Source: CAWCUZ01 sp963798795 (GTDB lineage: Bacteria; Acidobacteriota; Vicinamibacteria; Vicinamibacterales; SCN-69-37). Taken from it: a DNA stretch of 64,000 bases. How positions within the stretch are numbered: the first letter of the stretch is position 1; each line of letters begins with the position of its first letter. Under the pieces are notes generated by a model. The model saw nothing but the letters and a program-made list of their open reading frames with translations. It did no database searches and was not told where the DNA came from. The DNA is taken from assembly GCA_963798795.1 (NCBI GenBank), contig CAWCUZ010000001.1, positions 2,418,001 to 2,482,000 on the forward strand. Reading direction: 5' to 3'. This document shows, one piece after another, positions 42,932-51,807 of this stretch. The position numbers and the translations under genes are program-made.

Positions 42932-45541
42932 ATGACCCGCCGACTGTTCTGTGTCGCGGCTGCCGCCGGCGTTCTCGCCGCCGGCCCGGGTCTGGCCAGC
43001 CCTGCCGCCCAGGCCCGGACCGAGCCCGATCAGCGTCCCGTCTTCCGCGCCGGCGTCGACGTCGCGCGCATCGACCTGCGCGTCACCGACCGGTCCGGAC
43101 GTCCGATCGACGACCTGCGGCGGGACGAGGTCCGGATCCTCGAGGACGGCATCGTCAAGCCGGTGCTGCTCTTTCAGCACGTCGCCGAGTCGGGACGGTC
43201 GTATCTCGAATCGGCGCAGCGGACCGTCGCGGCCGACGTGTCGACCAACCAGGGCGCGCCGCGCGGACAACTCTACGTCCTCGTCTTCGACCAGGAGCAC
43301 ATCACGTCCGGCGCCGAGCAGCGCGTGCGGCTGGCGGCGCAGGCGTTCCTCCGCACGCGCGTGCAGCCGCAGGACCGGGTGGCGGTGTTCGGGATTCCCG
43401 GACCTGGGCCGTCGCAGCGGTTCACGGCAAACCGCCAGGCGGCGCTCCGTCAGCTCGACCTCGTTCGCGGTTCTCTCGACCGCACGCCCACTGGCGGTGA
43501 GCAGGACATGCGCGTGCACGAAGCCTACGAAGTGCTCCGCGGCAACCAGGGAGTCATCAACCGGTTCATCACCGGCAACAGCGCCAGGATGGATCGGACC
43601 GGCATCCTGCCCGATGCGCCCACAAACGTCGCGGGCGTCGGGCTGCCGGAACTGCTGGTGCTGATCCGCGAAAAGGCGTTCACGATCGTCGAACAGGCCG
43701 ACGCCAGCTCGCGGCGGTTCCTGAACTACCTGGCGGATCTGCTCCGGAGCTTCCGCGGCATCGACGGACGCAAGACCGTTCTGCTCTTCTCCGAAGGATT
43801 CCACAGCGACGACGTGGGCCGCGAGCTGGAGGATGTGGCGAGCGCGGCCGCCGAAACGTCCTCGTCCGTCTACGCGTTCGATCTCAACCGTCGGTTCGAC
43901 GATGCGCTCGGCGCGGTGTCGGCGGCGCAGGACCAGGGCGCCGAAATCGCCAGCCGGCTCGAATCGCTCGGCACACTTTCCGGCGAAACCGACGGCCGGC
44001 TCATCAAGGACGCGAACAGCCATCTCGAAAACGCCATGGGCTCGCTGGCCGCCGCCGGCTCCGATTACTACGTCGTCGGGTTCGAACCCTCGGCCGCCGC
44101 CTTGTCGGATCGGGAGGCGTACCGCCGGGTCGAGATCCGCGTGACGCGACCCGGCGCGCAGGTGCGCAGCCGGACCGGCTATGCCGCGGGGCCTGCTCCC
44201 AAGCCGGCCAATCGGCGCACGGCCCTCGACGCCGCCCTCGCGGCGCCCTTCAGCCAGCAGGGCCTCGGCCTGGAGTACACGACCTACGTCGGGCAGAGCG
44301 AGGTCCCGGGACTTGACCGGGTCGTCGTCAGCCTCGCGGCGGACCTGCCCGTGCGCCAGCGTCCGGGTGACGCGGCCGACGTGGTGTTCGCCGTCCGTGA
44401 CGGGTCGACGGGCGGCATCGTCGCCAGCGGTTCGGATGCGATTCCCTTGCCTGCGGCCCCGGCCGGCGGGTCCGCGCTCGGTCGCGGCGCCTGGCACGTC
44501 AGATTCGATTTGCCAGCCGGCACGTACCTGATGCGCTGCGTCGTGCGCGAGCCGGGCGGCCTGGTCGGCTCCGCCGACCGGCGGTTCACCGTGCGCGCCC
44601 TCGACGGACCCGACGTGGCCGCCAGCGATCTGATCCTGGGGGTTCCGGGCGACTCGCTTCCGGTGCGGGCCATCGCCTACACCGAGGAACTGCTCGCCGG
44701 CGCCCTCCGCGTTCATGCGCGCGAGGCCGATCGACTGGGTGACCTCAGCGCCACCCTCGACGTCACGCGCCTGGAGGCGTCGGAGATGGCGGGCGACGCT
44801 CCGGTTCGGGTGGTCGCCGGCGACCTCGATGCCGCGCAGCCCGAGAAGACCGGCGCGAGCCGCGACGTCACCTTTCATCTGCCGCTCTCGGGACTGGAGG
44901 CCGGCGATTACGTGGCTCATGCGGTCGTCCGGTCGCGTGGCGAGGTGGTTGCCGACCTGCGACGCGAGCTCGAAGTCGTCGACGGCGTCCGCCCGGCTCC
45001 GGCACCGACGCCGGCACCGGAGCTGCCCACGATGCCGCGCGCCCGCGACGTGCTCAGCGGAATCGGCGCCGAACGGCTGATCGAGGCCGCGAGCCGCAGC
45101 ACCAACGACGCCGTGCGCAGGGCGGCGGCTTTCGCGACGGCCAACGACTGGTCGCGGGTGGGTCCGGCGCTGACGTCGGTCCCGGCGACGGATTCACGGG
45201 CCGCCGGCCTGCGCGCCCTCGCCTGCTTCGACGGGGAGGACTACGCTGCAGCCGCCGCACTGCTCGCCACGGCATTCGACGCCAGTCCGTCGGATGCCGC
45301 GGTCGCGTTCGTGCTGGGCTGGGCCCGCGCGGGCGCCGGCGACGAGACCGGCGCCATTTCGGCGTTCCGAAGCGCCGCCTGGCTCGAGCCGACGCTGGTG
45401 CCGGCGCACCTCGCCCTCGCCGCGTCGTACCTGCGGCTGCACGAGCCGGCCCTGGCTGCACAGGCGTTGACCGCCGGCCTGCGCAGCCGTCCGGATTCGG
45501 TCGAGTTGAAGCGGATGCTCGGTGCCATCCGTAAGGAGTGA
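42932..45541 (+). CDS. secreted VWFA-related acidobacterial protein, long form with TPR-like C-terminus
   Basis: 869 residues from ATG 42932; GTG 42923 is an alternative. The signal peptide is MTRRLFCVAAAAGVLAAGPGLASPAAQA. The N-terminal module (VDVARIDLRVTD, RRDEVRILEDG) leads into a VWA-like fold, but where the MIDAS should be it reads VFDQEHITS, not DxSxS. Later family motifs are kept (GRKTVLLFSEGFHSDD, DYYVVGFEPSAAALSDREAYRRVEIRVTR). A beta-sandwich-rich middle follows, then a helical tail (AAAALLATAFDASPSDAAVAFVLG, ISAFRSAAWLEPTLVPAHLALAA) that resembles TPR. Probably a periplasmic protein that binds partners without a metal site. It is followed by a propeller gene 10 bases away. Confidence 0.8.
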   Translation: MTRRLFCVAAAAGVLAAGPGLASPAAQARTEPDQRPVFRAGVDVARIDLRVTDRSGRPIDDLRRDEVRILEDGIVKPVLLFQHVAESGRSYLESAQRTVAADVSTNQGAPRGQLYVLVFDQEHITSGAEQRVRLAAQAFLRTRVQPQDRVAVFGIPGPGPSQRFTANRQAALRQLDLVRGSLDRTPTGGEQDMRVHEAYEVLRGNQGVINRFITGNSARMDRTGILPDAPTNVAGVGLPELLVLIREKAFTIVEQADASSRRFLNYLADLLRSFRGIDGRKTVLLFSEGFHSDDVGRELEDVASAAAETSSSVYAFDLNRRFDDALGAVSAAQDQGAEIASRLESLGTLSGETDGRLIKDANSHLENAMGSLAAAGSDYYVVGFEPSAAALSDREAYRRVEIRVTRPGAQVRSRTGYAAGPAPKPANRRTALDAALAAPFSQQGLGLEYTTYVGQSEVPGLDRVVVSLAADLPVRQRPGDAADVVFAVRDGSTGGIVASGSDAIPLPAAPAGGSALGRGAWHVRFDLPAGTYLMRCVVREPGGLVGSADRRFTVRALDGPDVAASDLILGVPGDSLPVRAIAYTEELLAGALRVHAREADRLGDLSATLDVTRLEASEMAGDAPVRVVAGDLDAAQPEKTGASRDVTFHLPLSGLEAGDYVAHAVVRSRGEVVADLRRELEVVDGVRPAPAPTPAPELPTMPRARDVLSGIGAERLIEAASRSTNDAVRRAAAFATANDWSRVGPALTSVPATDSRAAGLRALACFDGEDYAAAAALLATAFDASPSDAAVAFVLGWARAGAGDETGAISAFRSAAWLEPTLVPAHLALAASYLRLHEPALAAQALTAGLRSRPDSVELKRMLGAIRKE

Positions 45542-45551
45542 GAGAGGCCCC

Positions 45552-46316
45552 ATGTTGATCCTCCTGTTCACGGCGCTCGCCGCGCTCCAGAGCCCCGCCG
45601 CCACCCAGATCACGCTGGCGCCGGAGGTGCGCGCTCACATCGATCTCGGCTCCATGAAGGGCAGCCATGTCGGACAACTCGCGTGGTCCCTGGACGGTAC
45701 CGAGCTGTACCTCCAGACGTACAACGAAGACGGCAAGGGCCTGCAATCGGACACGTTCCATTACGTCGTGCCAGCCGCCGGCGGCCAGCCGAAGCAGGTG
45801 GCCGCTCAGCCGGACTGGGCCTCCGCGTACTGGGCGTGGAAGTCGGGCAAAGCGTCGCCCGACGACTCGTCTTTCGCCATCGAGCTCGAGGTCGAGAACA
45901 CGCTCTCGGCCGCCACGGCGCTGCCGATGGGCGGCGACCTCGCGCGCGGCGGGGTGGACCCGACGGGCACCACCGGCGCGTCGATGGACGCAATGCTCGA
46001 CGCCGCGCGCCAGTCGCAGCCGCAGAACATCTACCGGATGCGCCTCAAGGGAGAGGTCGTCGGCGAGTGGATCAATCACCGCATCATGCCCGGCCTGACC
46101 TTCGGGTGGGGTCCGCAGGGCAGCGGCTTGATTGCGTATGCGGACAAGCCGGCCGGCCGGCTCGTGCTCATGGACAAGGCCGGCCACAAACAGAGGGTCG
46201 ACGAGACGAAGGACGTCCTGTTGCCGGCGTGGTCGGCGGACCTCGCCCGGCTCGCCTACCTGCAGAGCGAAGGCCACAACACGTACGCGCTGGTCGTCGC
46301 GACGGTCACGCGGTAG
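45552..46316 (+). CDS. exported PD40/WD40-like beta-propeller protein
   Basis: 254 residues from ATG 45552, after AGAGAGG. A short leader MLILLFTALAALQSPAATQ suggests export. Blades of the TolB/PD40 type are recognisable: GSHVGQLAWSLDGTELYLQTYN, GWGPQGSGLIAYADKPAGRLVLMD and LPAWSADLARLAYLQSEGHNTYALVV. The domain is too short for a whole propeller (about four blades), so it may complete one with a partner or stay partial. It lies between two VWFA-related genes and ends four bases before the second one starts, which suggests one operon and a shared complex. Confidence 0.72.
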   Translation: MLILLFTALAALQSPAATQITLAPEVRAHIDLGSMKGSHVGQLAWSLDGTELYLQTYNEDGKGLQSDTFHYVVPAAGGQPKQVAAQPDWASAYWAWKSGKASPDDSSFAIELEVENTLSAATALPMGGDLARGGVDPTGTTGASMDAMLDAARQSQPQNIYRMRLKGEVVGEWINHRIMPGLTFGWGPQGSGLIAYADKPAGRLVLMDKAGHKQRVDETKDVLLPAWSADLARLAYLQSEGHNTYALVVATVTR

Positions 46317-46320
46317 GCGC

Positions 46321-48474
46321 GTGTCACGACGTTCGACGCGCGGCGCCAGTGCGAGCCGGCGGTTTGCCCGGCGCTGCATGTCGTCGGCTGGCCTGCTGGC
46401 GGTCCTGCTCGTTTCCATCAGCCTGGGCGCGAGCACGCAGGGCATCGGGCAGTCGACCGCGCAGTTCCATTCCCGCGTCAACCTCGTCGAGGTGGACGTG
46501 TCGGTCGTGGATAGGGACGGACGCCCGGTCACCGATTTGGTTTCGTCCGACTTTCAGGTTCTCGAAGACGGACGTCCGCAGACGATCCAGGCCATGTACC
46601 TGGCGACGGCCGATTCCGTCCTGCTCGCCCAGCCGGCGCCAACGAGACCGGCCGAATCTGCCGCTACACCAGCGGTGATCGTCCCCGGGCGTCGGGCGCT
46701 CGCGCAGCGGTTGTACGTGTTCGTGATCGACGAGGCGCATCTGTCGGCCGCGGGCTTCCGCCGGACGCGCGAGGCGATCGAGTCCTTTCTGCGCGATGGT
46801 CTCACGCCCGCCGACGCCGCTGGCATCGTCGCCGGCGGCCAGATGCTCGGCAAGAAGCTGCAGTCGGACGCGCCAGCGCTCCTGGCGGAGCTGGCTGGCG
46901 TGCCGCAGCCGAATCTCGCGCGCTTCAACGAGATGCGCACGTTTCCCCGAATCCTCTCCGAACAGGAAGCGGCGCTCATCGCCCGCGGCGACGCCGGGAC
47001 GATCGAGGCGGCCGTGCGGCGCGGGTGCGCCGAGCGCCCCGGCGACTGCTCGGGACGAGCCGGCGACGAGCCGGTGCGCGTGGAAGTCGAGGGCAAGGCG
47101 CGGCAAATCGCCGCGGCGGCCACCGCCGACGCGCAGGCGACGCTGAACGCCCTCCAGACGCTCACCTCCGGGCTCAGCCGCTTTCCCGGCCCCAAGCAGG
47201 TCGTCGTGTTTTCCGAAGGGTTCTACACGGACGACATCCGCGAGTGGCTGCACCAGCTGGTCGGCGTGGCGGCGCAGAGCGGCGTCCGCTTCTCGACTCT
47301 GGACGCGCGCGGCCTCAACCGGGACCCGCGAATGCAGAACGTCGACGGCGCCCAGCCGCTGACCTCGCCCGGTGAGCTGACGTCGATCGACACCGATGCC
47401 TCGGCCGACGCGCTCGCGAGCCTCGCCCTCGATACGGGCGGCGAGCTCATCCGAAATCGGAACGATCTGCGCCCCGCTCTGGACCTGATCGCGCGCGAAA
47501 CCGGCACCTACTACGTGCTGGGCTACACGCCCGATCGGCCGATCGACCGGCAGTACCACCGCATCGCCGTGACGGTTGCGCGTCCCGGCGTGGCGGTTCG
47601 GGCGCGGCGCGGTTATGTCGAACGCCCGGTCGACCAGGCGGCGCCGGCAGGCGCTGAGGCGCCGTCTTCGCCGATGGCCGTGACCCCGCCCGCAGCCGCC
47701 GCGCACCCGCCCGCCGGCGCGGAAACGCCGCCGGTCGCAGCGGCACCGCCCACGATCACGACGCCAGCCAGCGTCCCCGAGGCCGTCCGGATGCGCGCCG
47801 AGCGGATCGGCGAGCTGGCGGGACGGGAATCCACCGGCAGCGGACGCGCCGCGGAGGCCAATCAACTGGCCCTCGACGGCTGGCAGCTCTACGGACAGGG
47901 CGACGTGGACGGCGCGCAGCAGAAGCTCCAGGCGGCGGCATCGACGGGAGCCGCGTCGCCCTGGATCTACTACGCGCTGGGCCAGGCCGAATACGCGCTG
48001 AACCATTTCGAGGCGGCGGTGAAGGCCTGGGAAACCGTCCACGCGCGGATGCCGGATTACGAACCGGTCTATTTCGATCTGACCGACGGCTACCTGCAGT
48101 TGTCCCGCAGGGGCGATGCCGTCACGCTCCTGCGCGAGGCCACGCACCGCTGGCCGGCCGATCCCGAAACCCACAATGCGCTGGGCGTGATGCTGGTCAG
48201 GCGGAATGCGCTCGATGATGCGATCGCGGAGTTCGACGCGGCCACGAAGGCGGACCCGACGGACGGGCTCGGCTTCTTCAATCTCGGCCGCACGTATCAC
48301 CTGCGGCTGCTGCACCTCATCCGCAGCGCCGGCCAGGCATCCGCGTCAGCCGCGCGGCTGGTCGGCGAGCGCGACCGACAGCGCGCCATCGACAACTACA
48401 AGCGGTATCTGGAAATCGGCGGGCTGTTCGAGAAGGAAGCGCGCGACGCGATCAGCCTGCTGTCGTGGAAGTAG
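46321..48474 (+). CDS. secreted VWFA-related acidobacterial protein with TPR tail
   Basis: 717 residues from GTG 46321, four bases after the previous stop; ATG 46378 is an alternative that shortens a very basic leader. Export signal SSAGLLAVLLVSISLGASTQG. The N-terminal module (VNLVEVDVSVVDRDG, SSDFQVLEDGR) is followed by a VWA-like core with the non-canonical VIDEAHLSA at the MIDAS position. Later family motifs are GPKQVVVFSEGFYTDD and TYYVLGYTPDRPIDRQYHRIAVTVARPG. After a Pro/Ala-rich linker (near 47640-47770), TPR-like repeats fill the last 200 residues (YGQGDVDGAQQKLQAA, WIYYALGQAEYALNHFEAAVKAWE). A hairpin just past the stop probably ends transcription. Confidence 0.82.
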   Translation: MSRRSTRGASASRRFARRCMSSAGLLAVLLVSISLGASTQGIGQSTAQFHSRVNLVEVDVSVVDRDGRPVTDLVSSDFQVLEDGRPQTIQAMYLATADSVLLAQPAPTRPAESAATPAVIVPGRRALAQRLYVFVIDEAHLSAAGFRRTREAIESFLRDGLTPADAAGIVAGGQMLGKKLQSDAPALLAELAGVPQPNLARFNEMRTFPRILSEQEAALIARGDAGTIEAAVRRGCAERPGDCSGRAGDEPVRVEVEGKARQIAAAATADAQATLNALQTLTSGLSRFPGPKQVVVFSEGFYTDDIREWLHQLVGVAAQSGVRFSTLDARGLNRDPRMQNVDGAQPLTSPGELTSIDTDASADALASLALDTGGELIRNRNDLRPALDLIARETGTYYVLGYTPDRPIDRQYHRIAVTVARPGVAVRARRGYVERPVDQAAPAGAEAPSSPMAVTPPAAAAHPPAGAETPPVAAAPPTITTPASVPEAVRMRAERIGELAGRESTGSGRAAEANQLALDGWQLYGQGDVDGAQQKLQAAASTGAASPWIYYALGQAEYALNHFEAAVKAWETVHARMPDYEPVYFDLTDGYLQLSRRGDAVTLLREATHRWPADPETHNALGVMLVRRNALDDAIAEFDAATKADPTDGLGFFNLGRTYHLRLLHLIRSAGQASASAARLVGERDRQRAIDNYKRYLEIGGLFEKEARDAISLLSWK

Positions 48475-48506
48475 TCAGCGGCCAGGAGCGCCGATCACAA
48501 GCTGAA

Positions 48507-48538
48507 ACGGGACGCCGGGCGAGAGCCCGGCGCCCCGT
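48507..48538. terminator. bidirectional hairpin between convergent genes
   Basis: A GC-rich stem, ACGGG-CGCCGGGC paired with GCCCGGCG-CCCGT around a GAGA loop, lies between the convergent stops at 48474 (plus) and 48545 (minus). No long T run follows on either side, so termination strength is uncertain. Confidence 0.6.
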
Positions 48539-48544
48539 CTGTTC

Positions 48545-51460
48545 CTACCTGAACGAGAACCGCACGCCGATCCGGGCGATCCGCGGGTTCGTGATCTCCT
48601 GAATCGTGTTGAACGACGACGACGACACGTCGTACTGCTTGCCCAGGGTGATCGCCTGGTTGAACAGGTTGAACACGTCGAAGTCGATGTTCACGTTGTA
48701 GCGCTGGAACGTGAGCGCCTTGCTCACGCGGGCGTCCACCGAGTGCACGTCCGGCAGGCGATAGTCCTCCACGCTCGACACGAGGAGAACCGACTTGTTG
48801 CCCGACAGATCGTCGGCCGTCCCGGGCGCGTTGCTCTGGTAGTACGGTTCGGAAAAGCCCTGCCGGAACAGGTAGTTGAGCCCGAAGTTGATGCCGTACT
48901 TCGCCTGGTACGCCGTCGTCAAGGAGAACTGGTACTTCGGCAGAGCCAGATAGATGTTGCTCTTGCCGCTGCCGCCCGACTGGGTGATGACGATCCCGCC
49001 GCTCTTGTTGGGCGACCCCAGGGTGAACTGCGAGGTTCCCGGAACCGTCGGCGTCGGGTCGGCCTGGCCGTCCAGGCTCTGGAAGTACTCACGGTTCGCC
49101 CCGCCCGACCATGACATGCGCATCATCCAGTTGTTGGACATGCGCTTGGTCGCGACGAGCTCCAGACCCATGTACCGCTGGTAGTAGTCCGGCCTGGATT
49201 CGTACACCTTGCCGAAGTCGGCCGGCGCGGCCGCCGGATCGACCATGTAGAACGGCACGTCGTACGGCCCGATCGGGTTCGTGTTCCCGCTGAGCGTCCC
49301 GGCCTGGATGTAGTTCGCGCCGGACACTCCGCGGAAGTGGAGCCAGTTGAAGTTCACGTACCGGCGGTAGGTGAACGTGCCGCTGATCCCGAAGTTCGCC
49401 ATGAGCTCGTGCTCGGCGCCGAGCGTGATCTCGTGCGTGAGCGGCGTCCCATAGTCGCCGATCGTATTCGGGTTGCCGCCGAGCGGGTTGGTCGGGTCGA
49501 ACCCGTAGGTGTACAGGAAGCTCTGGAACTCGTTCGCCTGGGCGCGCCCGTCGCCGTTCGCGTCCTTCGCCAGGTAGTAGGCGTAGGAGTAGTACGGAAT
49601 GGCCGAGGCGATCGTCGCGCCGATGTTCGAGTCGAGCTGCGAGGCGAACATCGCATAGCTCGCCCGCACGATCGACTTGCGCGCCTCGTCCAGCGCGTAG
49701 GTGAACCCGATGCGCGGCGTCACGCTGTTCCAGACGACCGCATTGCTCTCCGCCGGCGCGGTCAGCGGACCGAGGAGCGGCGACAGGTCGTTGCCCGGCA
49801 CGCTCGCGGCGCCGATCGAGTTGGCGGATCGGTCGAACCGGACGCCCAGGTTCATCGTCCAGCGGTCGCCCGTGATCGTGTCGGCGACGAATCCGCTCAG
49901 GTACTTCGAGTCGGCCGCCAGCGACCAGTCGCGCGCGACGACGGCCCGCATGTAGCCGTCAGCCGAGTACGACGCCGGACACGGATCCGGTGTGTCGCCC
50001 GGACGGCAGTCGAAGGTGTAGATGCCGCCAGGCCAGGCGACCGAGGACGTGACCGAGGCCTTGCGCCAACCGAAGCCCGCCTTGAACTCGCTCCGGCCCG
50101 TGAAGTAATTCGCCTCGAACTGCACGTTGTCCTGCGGCCGATTCGTCTTGAACTGGTAGTACGTCCCGTGCCACACGTTCATCTCGTCGCGGTAGGCCGT
50201 GGTATCGAGGCCGCCGCGCGGCTCGAACCCGAAACCGCCGGCCGTGTGCGCGTAGCGGCCCGTCACGAACAGGTTGTTGCCGATCGTGTAGTTGATTTCG
50301 CCCTTGTACAGGTTCGTCGGCCCCGTCTGGTTGAACGTGGTCTCGTCCGGGCGGGTGGCGCTGGCGCCGCGGCCGAACTTCTGCTTGTCGCCGCGGAAAT
50401 ACGTGAAGTTGCCCCGCACGTTGGCCGTCGCGGCCGCATCCACCTTGAACGAGGTGTTCTTGAGGATGGTCTCGTCAATCGCGCTCTGCCGGAACTCGCC
50501 GGCCGAGCTGTTGAAGGTGAAGATCCGGTTCTTCGGCTCGGTCTGCCCGTACGCCGCCCACACGAACAGCTTGTCCTTCATCACCGGTCCGCCGCCCTCG
50601 CCACCCGTGTCGAAGTACTGCTTCGTCCGGTTGTAGCTCGTGATCTGGTTCGCCACCGACGTGCCGACGTTGTCGCCCTGCAGGCTGTTGTTCTCGAAGT
50701 AGTAGCGCGCCGAGCCGCGCCACGCATTCGTGCCGCTACGCAGCACCATGTTCAACTGCACGCCCGGCGTCGCGTTGGCCGGATCGGACCCGCCCGTCGT
50801 CACCTGCATGTCCTGGAACATGTCGAAGTCGTAGTAGGTCGGCGACGAGCCGATCGCGGCCATGTCCGTGATCGCGATGCCGTCGATGTTCCACGTGTTC
50901 TCACGGCCGCCCGCGCCCTTCGCCTGGTAGTTCGACTGCTGGCCCGATTCCGCCCCGCCGACGTTCACCCGGTCGACGATGACGCTCGGCACCGTCTGCA
51001 GCACCACCCACGGATCGCGCGAGGTCGGCACGTTCTGCAGCTCGTCCAGCGTGACGTTGGTCGAGATCGTCTCTTTCTTCGTCTCGATGACCGGCGTCTC
51101 GGCGGTCACCGCGACGTTCTCGCTGACGTTGCCGACGGTCAGCGTCACGTCGAGCGCGATGACCGACCCCGCGCCCACGGGCACGTTGTTGTTCACGTAG
51201 TTGTTGAAGCCGCTGAGCTTCCCGGTCACCGTATACCGCCCGGGCGGCAGGTTCAGGAAGTGCACCTCGCCGCGCGAGTCGGTCACCTGCGTGGCCGGCT
51301 GCACTCCTGTGAGCTCCACGGTCACACCCGGCAGGATCGCACCCGTGCTGTCCTTCGCCGTGATGTCGATGCGTCCCGTGAAGACCTGCGCGAACGAGGG
51401 CACTGCCAGTGCTGTGAGGCACAACGCCAGCAGACCCACTTGCACCAGTCGTCTGGTCAT
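48545..51460 (-). CDS. TonB-dependent receptor with N-terminal CarboxypepD_reg domain
   Basis: 971 residues from 51460, with GGAGGAG six bases before the ATG. The signal peptide is MTRRLVQVGLLALCLTALAVPSFAQ. A carboxypeptidase-regulatory-like domain comes next (GVTVELTGVQPATQVTDSRGEVHFLNLPPGRYTVTG). The plug follows (TKKETISTNVTLDELQNVPTSRDPWVVLQTVPSVIVDR; MQVTTGGSDPANATPGVQLNMVLRSGTN), then a long beta-barrel, ending RIGVRFSFR. Such receptors import large or rare nutrients across the outer membrane with TonB energy. It is clearly more distant from the four receptors beyond 53673 than they are from each other. Ligand unknown. It is divergent from the VWFA-related gene at 51808. Confidence 0.9.
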   Translation of the reverse strand: MTRRLVQVGLLALCLTALAVPSFAQVFTGRIDITAKDSTGAILPGVTVELTGVQPATQVTDSRGEVHFLNLPPGRYTVTGKLSGFNNYVNNNVPVGAGSVIALDVTLTVGNVSENVAVTAETPVIETKKETISTNVTLDELQNVPTSRDPWVVLQTVPSVIVDRVNVGGAESGQQSNYQAKGAGGRENTWNIDGIAITDMAAIGSSPTYYDFDMFQDMQVTTGGSDPANATPGVQLNMVLRSGTNAWRGSARYYFENNSLQGDNVGTSVANQITSYNRTKQYFDTGGEGGGPVMKDKLFVWAAYGQTEPKNRIFTFNSSAGEFRQSAIDETILKNTSFKVDAAATANVRGNFTYFRGDKQKFGRGASATRPDETTFNQTGPTNLYKGEINYTIGNNLFVTGRYAHTAGGFGFEPRGGLDTTAYRDEMNVWHGTYYQFKTNRPQDNVQFEANYFTGRSEFKAGFGWRKASVTSSVAWPGGIYTFDCRPGDTPDPCPASYSADGYMRAVVARDWSLAADSKYLSGFVADTITGDRWTMNLGVRFDRSANSIGAASVPGNDLSPLLGPLTAPAESNAVVWNSVTPRIGFTYALDEARKSIVRASYAMFASQLDSNIGATIASAIPYYSYAYYLAKDANGDGRAQANEFQSFLYTYGFDPTNPLGGNPNTIGDYGTPLTHEITLGAEHELMANFGISGTFTYRRYVNFNWLHFRGVSGANYIQAGTLSGNTNPIGPYDVPFYMVDPAAAPADFGKVYESRPDYYQRYMGLELVATKRMSNNWMMRMSWSGGANREYFQSLDGQADPTPTVPGTSQFTLGSPNKSGGIVITQSGGSGKSNIYLALPKYQFSLTTAYQAKYGINFGLNYLFRQGFSEPYYQSNAPGTADDLSGNKSVLLVSSVEDYRLPDVHSVDARVSKALTFQRYNVNIDFDVFNLFNQAITLGKQYDVSSSSFNTIQEITNPRIARIGVRFSFR

Positions 51461-51807
51461 TTATCTCCTCCAAATGTCCCTGGGGGCAAAGACGGCGGTC
51501 CGATCAACTTGCAGCGGGGCCACCGCTGTCCGGAGGGAGTCCTGAGGCGCCACTAATGCAAATCTCTCGCACCCGGCGCGAGGACGTTACGTTGCTGTAA
51601 CTTCTTGAAAACACACGGTGACCGTGCGCCAGCAACGTCGCCGATCCACATGCGGGGATCCAACCACTTGGATGTGGATCGGCCCGCCTCCACTCGAGCC
51701 ATGCTCTTCCAACGGCGCTGTCTCGAATCCGCCTGCGGACGCTCCAATCCCGAACACGTGTCGGAGCCTGCCTGTCCCTGCTACACTGATAGCTTCCGGA
51801 GCATCCC
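51461..51807. other. 347-base divergent intergenic region
   Basis: It separates the TonB receptor start (51460, minus) from the VWFA-related start (51808, plus). For the plus gene, TACACT at 51782-51787 and GGAG at 51798-51801 are plausible -10 and Shine-Dalgarno sites. An inverted repeat, CGATCCACATG at 51642-51652 with a nearly complementary CATGTGGATCG-like stretch near 51669-51680, is the only other structure I see. No gene is supported. Confidence 0.45.
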